A stretch of DNA of 7,819 nt from Bacillota bacterium (lineage in GTDB: Bacteria > Bacillota > Clostridia > DSM-8532). Location of the stretch: NCBI GenBank assembly GCA_023443745.1, contig JAEZTB010000046.1, positions 1 through 7,819 of the forward strand, in the 5' to 3' direction. The position numbers were made by a program, and so were the translations under genes. Within the stretch, counting starts at the first letter, position 1, and the number at the start of each line of letters is the position of its first letter. Shown one piece after another: positions 1 through 6,310 of the stretch. Below the pieces are notes generated by a model. That model had not been told where the DNA came from, did no database searches, and was given only the letters and a program-made list of their open reading frames with translations.

Positions 1-521
1 TGATCGCCATGTGGCTGGGCGCCTGGGTCAGCGGCTGGATCTCCGCCACCGGCATCACCCTGCCCGCCTATGTCGGCGCGATGCTGGTCGGCGCCTTCAT
101 CCGCAACCTGGACGACCGCACCGGCTGGATCGGGATGTCGGTGCCCACCACCGACCTGATCGGCAACGTCTGCCTGGCGCTGTTCCTGTCGGTGGCGCTC
201 ATGAACCTCAAACTGTGGGAGCTGGCCGGGCTCGCCTTGCCACTGATCCTGAACCTGGTCCTGCAGGTGGGCGCGGTGGTGGCGTTCTGCGTCGTGGTCT
301 ACCGGCTGATGGGCCGGGACTACGATGCCGCGGTCATGGGCGGCGGCTTCATCGGCTTCATGCTCGGCACCACCGCCAATGCGATGGCGGTGATGCGCAC
401 TCTGGTCGAGCGTTACGGCGCCGCGCCGCGGGCGTTCCTGGTGGCGCCGCTGGTGGGCGCGTTCTTCATCGACTTCACCAACGCGCTGATCATCACCGGC
501 TTCATCAACTTCTGGAGCTGA
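1..521 (+). CDS. gltS: GltS-type sodium/glutamate symporter, C-terminal part (5' end outside window)
   Basis: Inner-membrane secondary transporter of the ESS family, which moves glutamate inward with sodium. The frame is open from the window edge (first full codon at base 3) to TGA at 519-521, giving about 172 residues, a little under half of the roughly 400 usual for GltS. What remains is strongly hydrophobic, with several membrane segments. It contains the family's C-terminal signature: a glycine-rich GGGFIGFMLGTTANA stretch (re-entrant loop region), then RYG and PLVGAFFIDFTNALII close to the C-terminus, which closely resembles Escherichia coli GltS as I remember it. The protein ends normally, so it is truncated only by the window. 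It converges on the serine hydrolase gene with 12 bp between the stop codons. GltS is selective for glutamate and close analogues. Any link to the neighbouring minus-strand genes is inference, because the gene could belong to an unrelated unit upstream. Confidence 0.9.
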   Translation, partial: IAMWLGAWVSGWISATGITLPAYVGAMLVGAFIRNLDDRTGWIGMSVPTTDLIGNVCLALFLSVALMNLKLWELAGLALPLILNLVLQVGAVVAFCVVVYRLMGRDYDAAVMGGGFIGFMLGTTANAMAVMRTLVERYGAAPRAFLVAPLVGAFFIDFTNALIITGFINFWS

Positions 522-544
522 CCGGCGGCGGGATCAGCCGCCGG
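522..544. terminator. GC-rich hairpin between convergent genes, possible bidirectional terminator
   Basis: Arms CCGGCGGC (522-529) and GCCGCCGG (537-544) are a perfect 8-bp inverted repeat around a 7-base loop. The hairpin starts one base after the gltS stop codon and covers the stop codon of the minus-strand hydrolase gene (534-536). The position between two converging genes fits a shared terminator. Neither side shows a run of T residues (CCCCCTCC follows on the plus strand), so it is not a classical intrinsic terminator. It could instead pause polymerase or protect mRNA 3' ends. Confidence 0.45.
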
Positions 545-1940
545 CCCCCTCCACCGCCGGGACGACCCGGACGCCGGAGACCCGGGATGTCGACAGCCGG
601 AAGCCCTCCTCGCCGGCGTCGCGCAGCAGGGTGAGTCCGCGGCCTTCATAGCGGCCGGGCTTGCGCCGGACCAGCTCGACCGTCACCGGCTCCCCGGTGC
701 CTGCGTCAGGGAGGATGTCCAGATGCAGCACGTTGCCGGCGCCGCGCAGGCGGTAGCCGGCGCGCAGCTCGCTCGAGCGGTAGTGCCCCGGTGCGGGTGC
801 CTCGGCAAGGACCCCGGGGGCCGGATCGACCAGGGCGGCGATCGCCGCGTCCGCCATATCCTGGACCGGCTGGTCGCTGCGGTTGCAGAAGACGGCGATG
901 CCCAGCCGCTGCTCCGGCAGCCGTACGTACAGGTGCCGGAACGCTTCCGCCCCGCCCCCGTGCTGGACCGCGGTGTGGCCCAGGCGCGTCCCCAGCATCA
1001 GTCCGGCGGCGAAAACGAAGCCGGTGTCGTCACGGAAGGCCGGCGATCCATCCGCCAGGGCCCCCGCCTCGGTCATGATCCGCGCGACCTCCGGCGTCCA
1101 GACCCGATGGCCCCGTTCAATGTCGTATTCGTAGCGGGCCAGGTCGTCCAGGCTGAGCATCAGCCCGCCTGAACCGCCGAAGCGTGGATAGGTATCGCGA
1201 CGCTCGAAACCGGCGTCGCCGAGAACGTAGCCGCGCGCCAGCTGATCGGACACCGGATCACGGTCGTCGAGCACGAAGCTGTCGCCCATGCCCAGCGGAT
1301 CGAGGATGTGCTGCCGGACATAGTCCGGGAACGCCTCGCCCGAGGCGCGCCGGACGATCTCGGCCAGCAGCAGGTAACCGCCGTTCGAATACGCGGTTGC
1401 GCTCCCGGGGACGAAATTGGTGTCCCGCTGGGCCAGCTGCAGTTCCAGGGCCTGGGCCATGGTCACGTCAGCGGCGGACGGGTACCCGCCCATGCGCAAC
1501 AGCGACAGCGAGTCGCGCAGGCCGGCAGTGTGGTTGAGCAGCATGCGGACCGTCACCGGCTCCCGGTAGGTCGGCAACTCCGGAATATGCAGGCGGACGT
1601 CATCGTCCAGGGACAGCCCGCCCCGGGCCACCAGCTGCGCGATCGCCAGGGCAGTGAACTGCTTGGAGACCGACGCGGCGTAGAACAGCGTGCTCCCGTC
1701 GATGGGCACGCCGCGTTCGATGTCCGCCAGGCCCGACGCCGCGAATCCGATCCGTTCCCCGCTCCGGTGCGCTGCCACGGCGCACCCTGGCGCCGCCTCG
1801 AAGCCCGGGAGCAGGTCGCGCAGGTCCGCATCCGCGGCCGAAGTGGTGCCGCCCAGCACGAGGCCGAGCGCAATCGCAAGCGAAGACAGTGTTCTGTTCA
1901 AGGGCGCATCTCCCGCGTGGCGCGTCGTGAAACGGCGCAT
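534..1940 (-). CDS. Exported S12-family serine hydrolase (beta-lactamase/penicillin-binding-protein fold) with C-terminal beta-rich extension
   Basis: Predicted periplasmic serine hydrolase of the class C beta-lactamase / DD-peptidase / D-aminopeptidase superfamily (MEROPS S12). Counting from ATG at 1940 (468 aa), all three catalytic motifs are present: SVSK at 90-93 (nucleophile Ser90, Lys93), YSN at 184-186 and HGG at 327-329, plus the family block RMLLNHTAGL near 132-141. A hydrophobic segment at about 20-35 ending TTSAA looks like a Sec signal peptide. After the catalytic domain (to about 373), about 95 residues remain, beginning GHYRSSELRAGYRL. They look beta-rich, like the accessory domains of some S12 peptidases. 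The ATG overlaps the receptor stop codon by one base (TGATG) and has no clear Shine-Dalgarno. A TTG at codon 14 (1901-1899) has GGGAG eight bases upstream and gives a shorter, more typical signal peptide (MNRTLSSLAIALG), so the true protein may be 455 aa. Substrate unknown: D-peptidase, esterase and beta-lactamase are all possible. Confidence 0.88.
   Translation of the reverse strand: MRRFTTRHAGDAPLNRTLSSLAIALGLVLGGTTSAADADLRDLLPGFEAAPGCAVAAHRSGERIGFAASGLADIERGVPIDGSTLFYAASVSKQFTALAIAQLVARGGLSLDDDVRLHIPELPTYREPVTVRMLLNHTAGLRDSLSLLRMGGYPSAADVTMAQALELQLAQRDTNFVPGSATAYSNGGYLLLAEIVRRASGEAFPDYVRQHILDPLGMGDSFVLDDRDPVSDQLARGYVLGDAGFERRDTYPRFGGSGGLMLSLDDLARYEYDIERGHRVWTPEVARIMTEAGALADGSPAFRDDTGFVFAAGLMLGTRLGHTAVQHGGGAEAFRHLYVRLPEQRLGIAVFCNRSDQPVQDMADAAIAALVDPAPGVLAEAPAPGHYRSSELRAGYRLRGAGNVLHLDILPDAGTGEPVTVELVRRKPGRYEGRGLTLLRDAGEEGFRLSTSRVSGVRVVPAVEGAGG
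1910..1914 (-). promoter_or_regulatory. Shine-Dalgarno-like GGGAG favouring an internal TTG start of the downstream hydrolase
   Basis: Read on the minus strand, GGGAG lies eight bases before the TTG at 1901-1899, in frame with the hydrolase. Starting there removes 13 residues and leaves a compact signal peptide. The longer start at 1940 has no comparable site but overlaps the receptor stop codon and could be read by re-initiation. The two starts are hard to separate from sequence alone. Confidence 0.4.
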
Positions 1941-4756
1941 CAGAAATTGAACCGCAACCCGACCGTATAAGTGCGCCCGATGACGTCGTAGAGCGAACGC
2001 ACGGTTGCGAATCCGCCGGACGTGATCGGCGGATCCTTGTCGAACACGTTCCGGACCGTACCGAACAGCGACAGGTTCCCGGTCAGGTCATACGCACCAT
2101 TGAGATCGAAGTAGGTGCGGCTGGAGGCCTCCAGCACGTTCCGGTCCTTTTCGGTGAACGTATGGTTGATCTTGCCGCCGCCGACGTGGCGGATCCCCAG
2201 GCCAAGCGTCAGCGGCCCGGTTGCATAGGAAGCGCGCAGCGAGCCGTTCCAGTGCGGCATGCCGCCGACGCTGGCGATGGTGGGCTGCTCGACGCTGCCG
2301 GCCAGCCGGGTGACCACTTCGCCGTCGTCCAGATCCAGGGTATCGACGTACGAGACCAATGCGCGCAAGGTCAGGTCACCGGCGCCCAGCGGCTGGCGGT
2401 AGAGGGCCTCCAGGTCGGCGCCGCGCAGCTGCATGGTCTGCAGGTTCTGCGGCGAAGTGTTGACCTGGCTGATCCGTCCATCGTCGCCGCGGGTGATCAG
2501 GCTGCACAACTGCGGCTGGACACCGAAACAGCGGTCGACGATGGCGGCGGCCTGCAGGGTGATGATCGCGCCGTCGATATCAATGTTGTAGTAGTCGAGT
2601 GAAAGCATCAGGTTCGGGTGGGGATTGACCACCACGCCGATGGTCATGGTATCGGCCTCCTCCGGCTCCAGCCCCGGATTGCCCGACGAGAGCGACTGCA
2701 CCGAATACGTCGCCCCGAGCTCCTGGTCAAGCACGCTGAAGATCGAGGTGGTCGATCCGGAAAACAGCTCGGAGAGCGATGGTGCGCGGATATCCCGCGA
2801 GCGCGTGGCCCGGAGCCTCCAGACATCGTTGATGTCCCACAGGCCGCCGACCTTCCAGGTCGTGACCGTGCCCGAGGTGCTGTAGTCGGTCACGCGCCCT
2901 GCCACGTTCAGGTCCAGGGCCTTGGCCCACGGCCTGTCGTTGACCAGCGGCACGACCACTTCGGAGAACGCTTCGCGGACATTGACCGCACCCTCCCAGG
3001 GCACCGTGTTCCCGGTCACGAATTCGGCTGCCCGCGACAGCTCGTCGGAGGTCACGATCGCCTCCTCGCGCCGCCACTCCAGGCCCGCGGCGATCGATAC
3101 CGGGCCGGCCGCGGTTTCGAACGGCTCGCCGGAGACGGTCGCGGCGGCCGCGTGCTGCGACAGGTCCCAGTGCCGCCACGATGTGTCGACCACATAGCCC
3201 AGGGCGTCGGCGGACGGCGCGCCCTCGCCGAACAGGTTCATCGGCACGCAGCCGGCTGCCCGGGCCACCGCATCCCGGCACACGATGGCGCCGGTGACGG
3301 GGTCGAACACGGCATCGATCGCGGCGTTGTAGCGGGAGGTGATGCGGTTGTTGTGCGCCAGCATCGTTGATTCGCTGCTGCCGTAGGTGTAGTAGCCGTC
3401 CCAGCTCCAGGTGTCGCCGAAGTAGCCTTCAAGGCCCACCACCACGCGCTCGGTGCTGGACTCCTGCTCGTTGATGGTGCGCGCGTAATCCCGGCTCAGG
3501 CGGCCCATGGTGAAGCTGTCGATGCCGTGCGCATCCATGGCCTCCCCGATCGACCCGGGCAGGAAGGCGTTGTCGCGGTGGATCCGGATGTTGTTGTCGC
3601 TGCGGGTCAGGTTGGGGATCGGGCTGGAGTCGGACCTGGCCCATGCCCCCTCCACGTACAGGGTGGTGGCGTCGGTGACGTCGTAGGAGACGCGGCCGTA
3701 GACGTTCCGGCGCTCCTGCGGTGCGGCCAGGGTCTGGTTCACGTGGGTATAGGCACCATCGCCGCCGATCATGCTGTTGCCGGAGACGACCTCGCCATAG
3801 CGGAACGGGACCGGGTCGCCGTTCGCATCGAAATGGATGCCGGCCAGCGGACCGGAGTTGATCAGACCGCCAAAGCTGTTCACCGCGCTGACGACGTTGG
3901 GCACCACCAGGATGCGCGGCTCGCCGTTCTCCGGGGTGTAGGCGGGATTGGTGATGGTGCCCCAGCCCTGGGCGCCCCAGTCACGGTCGCCCAGCCGGGC
4001 GATGCCGCTGTTGTCGGCCACCTCGGCGCCGAACAGCACGTGGCCGCGATCGGCTCCGAACCGCTGGCCGAAGGCCAGCGACACCCGCCGGGAGCGGTAG
4101 TCGCCGTGATCGCTGCTGCCGTAGCTGGCTTCGCCGCGCACGCCTTCAAGCTGGTGGTCGAACATGAAGTTGACCACGCCGGCCACGGCATCCGAACCCC
4201 ACGCCGCGGACGCACCGCCGGTGACGATGTCGACATTGCCGATCACCGCCTGGGGAATCACGTTGATGTTGACCGGCCCGGAAATCTGGGTGGGCACGAA
4301 GCGCTTGCCGTCCACCAGCACCAGGGTCCTGTTGAAGCCCAGGCCGCGCAGATCGAGATAATGCCCGCCCGACCAGCTGGCGTTGTTGACCGTGCTGACC
4401 GGGGTCATCGAGGGACGCACGGACGGGGTTTCATTGACCACGTCGGCGATGTTGGTCAGGCCGGACGCCGCGATCTCCTCGGCGGTGATCTGGGTCGTCG
4501 GCGTCGGCGCCACGAACCCCCCGCGGCGGACGCGCGAAGCGGTGGTCACCACCGTGTCGAGCTGCTGGATACGCTGCGCGGCCTCGTCCGCAGCGGCATT
4601 GCCCGATTCCGCGGGTGTTTGGGCATGGAGCGCACCCGCATATGCGGCCAGTCCGATGATCGCCGTGCAGGCCACCGCCAGGCGGCTCCTCGCCGGTCGC
4701 CGCGGCAAACGCGTTGCCAAGGGGTTCACGGACGCAACATCACTTTGATTCGACAC
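1940..4756 (-). CDS. TonB-dependent outer-membrane receptor
   Basis: Energised outer-membrane transporter that takes up a large or scarce substrate with TonB-ExbB-ExbD. The start chosen is GTG at 4756, with AGGAG six bases upstream; the frame stays open to a GTG at 4780 that lies before this ribosome site. The 938-aa product has a basic N-terminus and a hydrophobic segment ending ALHA (cleavage about residue 45). A TonB-box-like LDTVVTTASR follows at 66-75. The plug domain has LRGLG (136-140), LVDGKR (147-152) and a TGGASAAWGSDAVAGVVN block (179-196). The rest is the beta-barrel, with cysteine pairs at 493/503 and 743/751 that could form disulfides in extracellular loops. It ends YTVGLRFNF, with the terminal aromatic residue expected of barrel proteins. 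No N-terminal signalling domain is seen, so it is not a FecA-type transducer. This plug type is common in Xanthomonadaceae and sphingomonads, where substrates are mostly unknown. Its place between two S12 hydrolase genes suggests a peptide-like ligand (inference). Confidence 0.95.
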   Translation of the reverse strand: MSNQSDVASVNPLATRLPRRPARSRLAVACTAIIGLAAYAGALHAQTPAESGNAAADEAAQRIQQLDTVVTTASRVRRGGFVAPTPTTQITAEEIAASGLTNIADVVNETPSVRPSMTPVSTVNNASWSGGHYLDLRGLGFNRTLVLVDGKRFVPTQISGPVNINVIPQAVIGNVDIVTGGASAAWGSDAVAGVVNFMFDHQLEGVRGEASYGSSDHGDYRSRRVSLAFGQRFGADRGHVLFGAEVADNSGIARLGDRDWGAQGWGTITNPAYTPENGEPRILVVPNVVSAVNSFGGLINSGPLAGIHFDANGDPVPFRYGEVVSGNSMIGGDGAYTHVNQTLAAPQERRNVYGRVSYDVTDATTLYVEGAWARSDSSPIPNLTRSDNNIRIHRDNAFLPGSIGEAMDAHGIDSFTMGRLSRDYARTINEQESSTERVVVGLEGYFGDTWSWDGYYTYGSSESTMLAHNNRITSRYNAAIDAVFDPVTGAIVCRDAVARAAGCVPMNLFGEGAPSADALGYVVDTSWRHWDLSQHAAAATVSGEPFETAAGPVSIAAGLEWRREEAIVTSDELSRAAEFVTGNTVPWEGAVNVREAFSEVVVPLVNDRPWAKALDLNVAGRVTDYSTSGTVTTWKVGGLWDINDVWRLRATRSRDIRAPSLSELFSGSTTSIFSVLDQELGATYSVQSLSSGNPGLEPEEADTMTIGVVVNPHPNLMLSLDYYNIDIDGAIITLQAAAIVDRCFGVQPQLCSLITRGDDGRISQVNTSPQNLQTMQLRGADLEALYRQPLGAGDLTLRALVSYVDTLDLDDGEVVTRLAGSVEQPTIASVGGMPHWNGSLRASYATGPLTLGLGIRHVGGGKINHTFTEKDRNVLEASSRTYFDLNGAYDLTGNLSLFGTVRNVFDKDPPITSGGFATVRSLYDVIGRTYTVGLRFNF

Positions 4757-4762
4757 TTGGAT

Positions 4763-4767
4763 CTCCT
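4763..4767 (-). promoter_or_regulatory. Shine-Dalgarno site setting the receptor start at GTG 4756
   Basis: Minus-strand AGGAG followed by ATCCAA and then GTG gives a six-base spacing. The longer candidate start (GTG at 4780) would place this site inside the coding region and has no good site of its own. Confidence 0.75.
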
Positions 4768-4815
4768 GTAATCGCCGCACCGTGACGGACGCACAATGAA
4801 ACCGGCTTTGCCTAT

Positions 4816-4843
4816 GCCTGACGCTTTTCCAACATAGTCAGGC
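4816..4843. repeat. Hyphenated 7-bp palindrome in the receptor leader (operator or mRNA hairpin candidate)
   Basis: GCCTGAC (4816-4822) and GTCAGGC (4837-4843) are perfect inverted repeats separated by 14 bases. The element lies in the 135-bp gap between the upstream hydrolase stop codon (4892) and the receptor start (4756), 60 bases before the GTG. There is no T run after it on the minus strand, so it is a poor intrinsic terminator. A regulator-binding site or a 5' leader hairpin fits the position. I saw no convincing -35/-10 pair in the gap; TATGTT inside the spacer on the minus strand resembles a -10 box but has no matching -35. Confidence 0.4.
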
Positions 4844-4891
4844 GCTGGCGGGCGGGGTAATGAAAAGATCGCTGCGACCCATAGCCGGGGG

Positions 4892-6055
4892 CTAATCGTC
4901 TCCAGCGGCTCCGATGAAGTGGTCGTACAGCACCCGGTTGACGGCGGTCCTCACCGCGGGATCGCGGGTGCCGTTGGTGATCACCACGAAGCCGTACTTG
5001 CGGACCGGATCGAAGAACATCGAGCTGTAAAGCCCGTAGGCGGAGCCGGTATGGCCGACCAGGGTGACACCGGGAATCAGGGCACGATCGATGCGCAGGG
5101 CCAGCCCGTACCCGGCGTCCGCGTCGATTTCCACCGAAGGCGACTGCATCAGGGCGGCGTGCCCGGGGGACAGGACCCGGACATCATCCCATTCGCCCAG
5201 GTTCATGTGCATGAGCATGTACCGGGCCAGGTCAGGTGCTGAGATCTTCAGCCCGCCGGTCGGGGAAAACAGCGGCGCGCTGTAGCCGGGCCGGTAGTCG
5301 TCCAGGCGACTGCCCAGGAGCGCGTAGGCCGCATCCGAGCGCACGAAGCCGACCCCCTCCTGGTGACGGTAGATCTGCGCGATGCGGTCCGGATCCAGCG
5401 CGTCCGGCAGGTGCCCGCCATACAGGCCGAGCGGCTCCAGCACATGTTCCCTGACATAACGATCGAAGCGCTGGCCAGACGCCCGCTCCACGATTGCCCC
5501 GAGCATGTTGTAGCCCAGGTTCGAGTACTGGTAATGGGTGCCGGGTGCATGGCCGGAGTAGCTCTCCGCCCAGCTCCCGTTGGTCGCCGGATTGATGATG
5601 TCCAGGCTGTGGTAGCGCTGGCTGTCGGTGATGGACGAGGTGTGGTTGAGCAGCATCCGCAGCGTGACCGGCGTATCCGGGAAGCGCGGATTGCGCACCG
5701 CGAAGCCGAGCAGCCCGCCGGCGTCGTCGTCCAGCGACAGCCTGCCCTGCTCCACCAGCTGCAGGATCGAGGTGGCGACGAACGACTTGGAGATGGAGGC
5801 GATGCGGAACACATCGTCCTCCGCGAGCGGAGTGCGCGCCTCCAGATCCTTCCAGCCCAGGCTGCTCCGATAGACGACGGCATTGTCGCGGACCACTACC
5901 ACCGCCAGGCCCACCGTGTCGTGCTCGGCCATCAGCGAAGCGAGCGTCTCCCCGATCCCGTGGGCGGACGCCGGGAACGACGCCATCCAGGCGGACAGCA
6001 TGAACAGGCACCCCGAAACAAGAATGGCAACCTTGCTGGCAAGGCTCCGGACCAT
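4892..6055 (-). CDS. Exported S12-family serine hydrolase (beta-lactamase/penicillin-binding-protein fold)
   Basis: First gene of the minus-strand cluster: a 387-aa predicted periplasmic serine hydrolase of the beta-lactamase / D-aminopeptidase superfamily. The start is ATG at 6055, preceded by a purine-rich GGGAGGAGGAG. The open frame continues 28 codons further upstream, but those residues lie before the ribosome site and look non-coding. Catalytic motifs are SISK at 87-90 (Ser87, Lys90), YSN at 177-179 and HTG at 335-337, with RMLLNHTSS at 133-141. A Sec signal peptide ends ASFPASA (cleavage about residue 31). The segment VSGC at 13-16 resembles a lipobox, but the hydrophobic stretch continues beyond the cysteine, so signal peptidase I processing is more likely. 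The single-domain length fits the family, and unlike its neighbour at 534-1940 it has no C-terminal extension. The two share the layout around YSN and the xLDPLG/xLEPLG segment and are probably distant paralogues. Peptidase or esterase activity cannot be told apart from sequence. Confidence 0.92.
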   Translation of the reverse strand: MVRSLASKVAILVSGCLFMLSAWMASFPASAHGIGETLASLMAEHDTVGLAVVVVRDNAVVYRSSLGWKDLEARTPLAEDDVFRIASISKSFVATSILQLVEQGRLSLDDDAGGLLGFAVRNPRFPDTPVTLRMLLNHTSSITDSQRYHSLDIINPATNGSWAESYSGHAPGTHYQYSNLGYNMLGAIVERASGQRFDRYVREHVLEPLGLYGGHLPDALDPDRIAQIYRHQEGVGFVRSDAAYALLGSRLDDYRPGYSAPLFSPTGGLKISAPDLARYMLMHMNLGEWDDVRVLSPGHAALMQSPSVEIDADAGYGLALRIDRALIPGVTLVGHTGSAYGLYSSMFFDPVRKYGFVVITNGTRDPAVRTAVNRVLYDHFIGAAGDD

Positions 6056-6057
6056 GG

Positions 6058-6068
6058 CTCCTCCTCCC
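6058..6068 (-). promoter_or_regulatory. Strong Shine-Dalgarno setting the hydrolase start at ATG 6055
   Basis: Minus-strand GGGAGGAGGAG followed by CC and ATG. The AGGAG at 6065-6061 has a five-base spacing. This is the strongest ribosome site in the window and excludes the longer open-frame start at 6139. Confidence 0.8.
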
Positions 6069-6124
6069 GGGAATGCGGCCACGCAACACCATGCATAAAT
6101 CCCGGCCCACTGTCCTGCACCAAT

Positions 6125-6171
6125 CCTGGGGTGGAACATGCCCTGCGGCTATGGCTGCCCATAACCCCAGG
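6125..6171. repeat. 8-bp inverted repeat with nested dyad in the divergent region
   Basis: CCTGGGGT (6125-6132) and ACCCCAGG (6164-6171) are perfect inverted repeats separated by 31 bases, with half-site centres 39 bp apart. The interval holds an imperfect dyad, GCGGCTATGGCTGC (6145-6158). It could be a two-site operator for a regulator acting on one or both divergent units, or a structured leader of the minus-strand transcript. Confidence 0.4.
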
Positions 6172-6201
6172 TTCTGCCCCGTGCAATCAATGCAACCCCC
6201 G

Positions 6202-6251
6202 TTTCCGGACCTTCGCGTTAGGCTTTTCACCGTGCCTGTTCCATCCGGAAA
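6202..6251. repeat. 8-bp inverted repeat TTTCCGGA / TCCGGAAA in the divergent region
   Basis: TTTCCGGA (6202-6209) and TCCGGAAA (6244-6251) are perfect inverted repeats separated by 34 bases, starting 109 bp before the DadA-like start codon. Each arm contains the self-palindromic TCCGGA, so the two-arm symmetry is less surprising than a generic 8-bp match. Possible regulator-binding half-sites; no function is shown. Confidence 0.3.
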
Positions 6252-6310
6252 GCGGCACGTGTCCACCCGCCGGAGACAGCCTGTTGCCCGTCTCACCACC
6301 ACGACACGGA

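Larger units (their letters stand above)
6056..6310. promoter_or_regulatory. 255-bp divergent intergenic region, presumed to hold promoters for both sides
   Basis: This gap lies between the start of the minus-strand hydrolase and the start of the DadA-like gene, so it should carry the promoters of both transcription units. It holds two 8-bp inverted repeats, listed separately, and a TGCAA pair nine bases apart (6182-6186 and 6191-6195). The best minus-strand promoter guess is TTGGTG (6123-6118) with ATTTAT (6100-6095), spacer 17, which is a weak match. No good sigma-70 or sigma-54 promoter was found on the plus strand. Open frames crossing the region have no coding character. Confidence 0.5.

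Noticed and set aside
3527..4771. A 414-codon plus-strand open frame antisense to the TonB-dependent receptor, plus shorter ones at 2618-3370 and 1308-1970.
   Set aside because: They lie entirely opposite strongly supported genes, have no recognisable domain and low-complexity composition, and are expected by chance in GC-rich coding DNA.
6056..6139. N-terminal extension of the proximal hydrolase up to an ATG at 6139.
   Set aside because: The strong GGAGGAG ribosome site falls inside it, and a normal signal peptide starts at the ATG at 6055.
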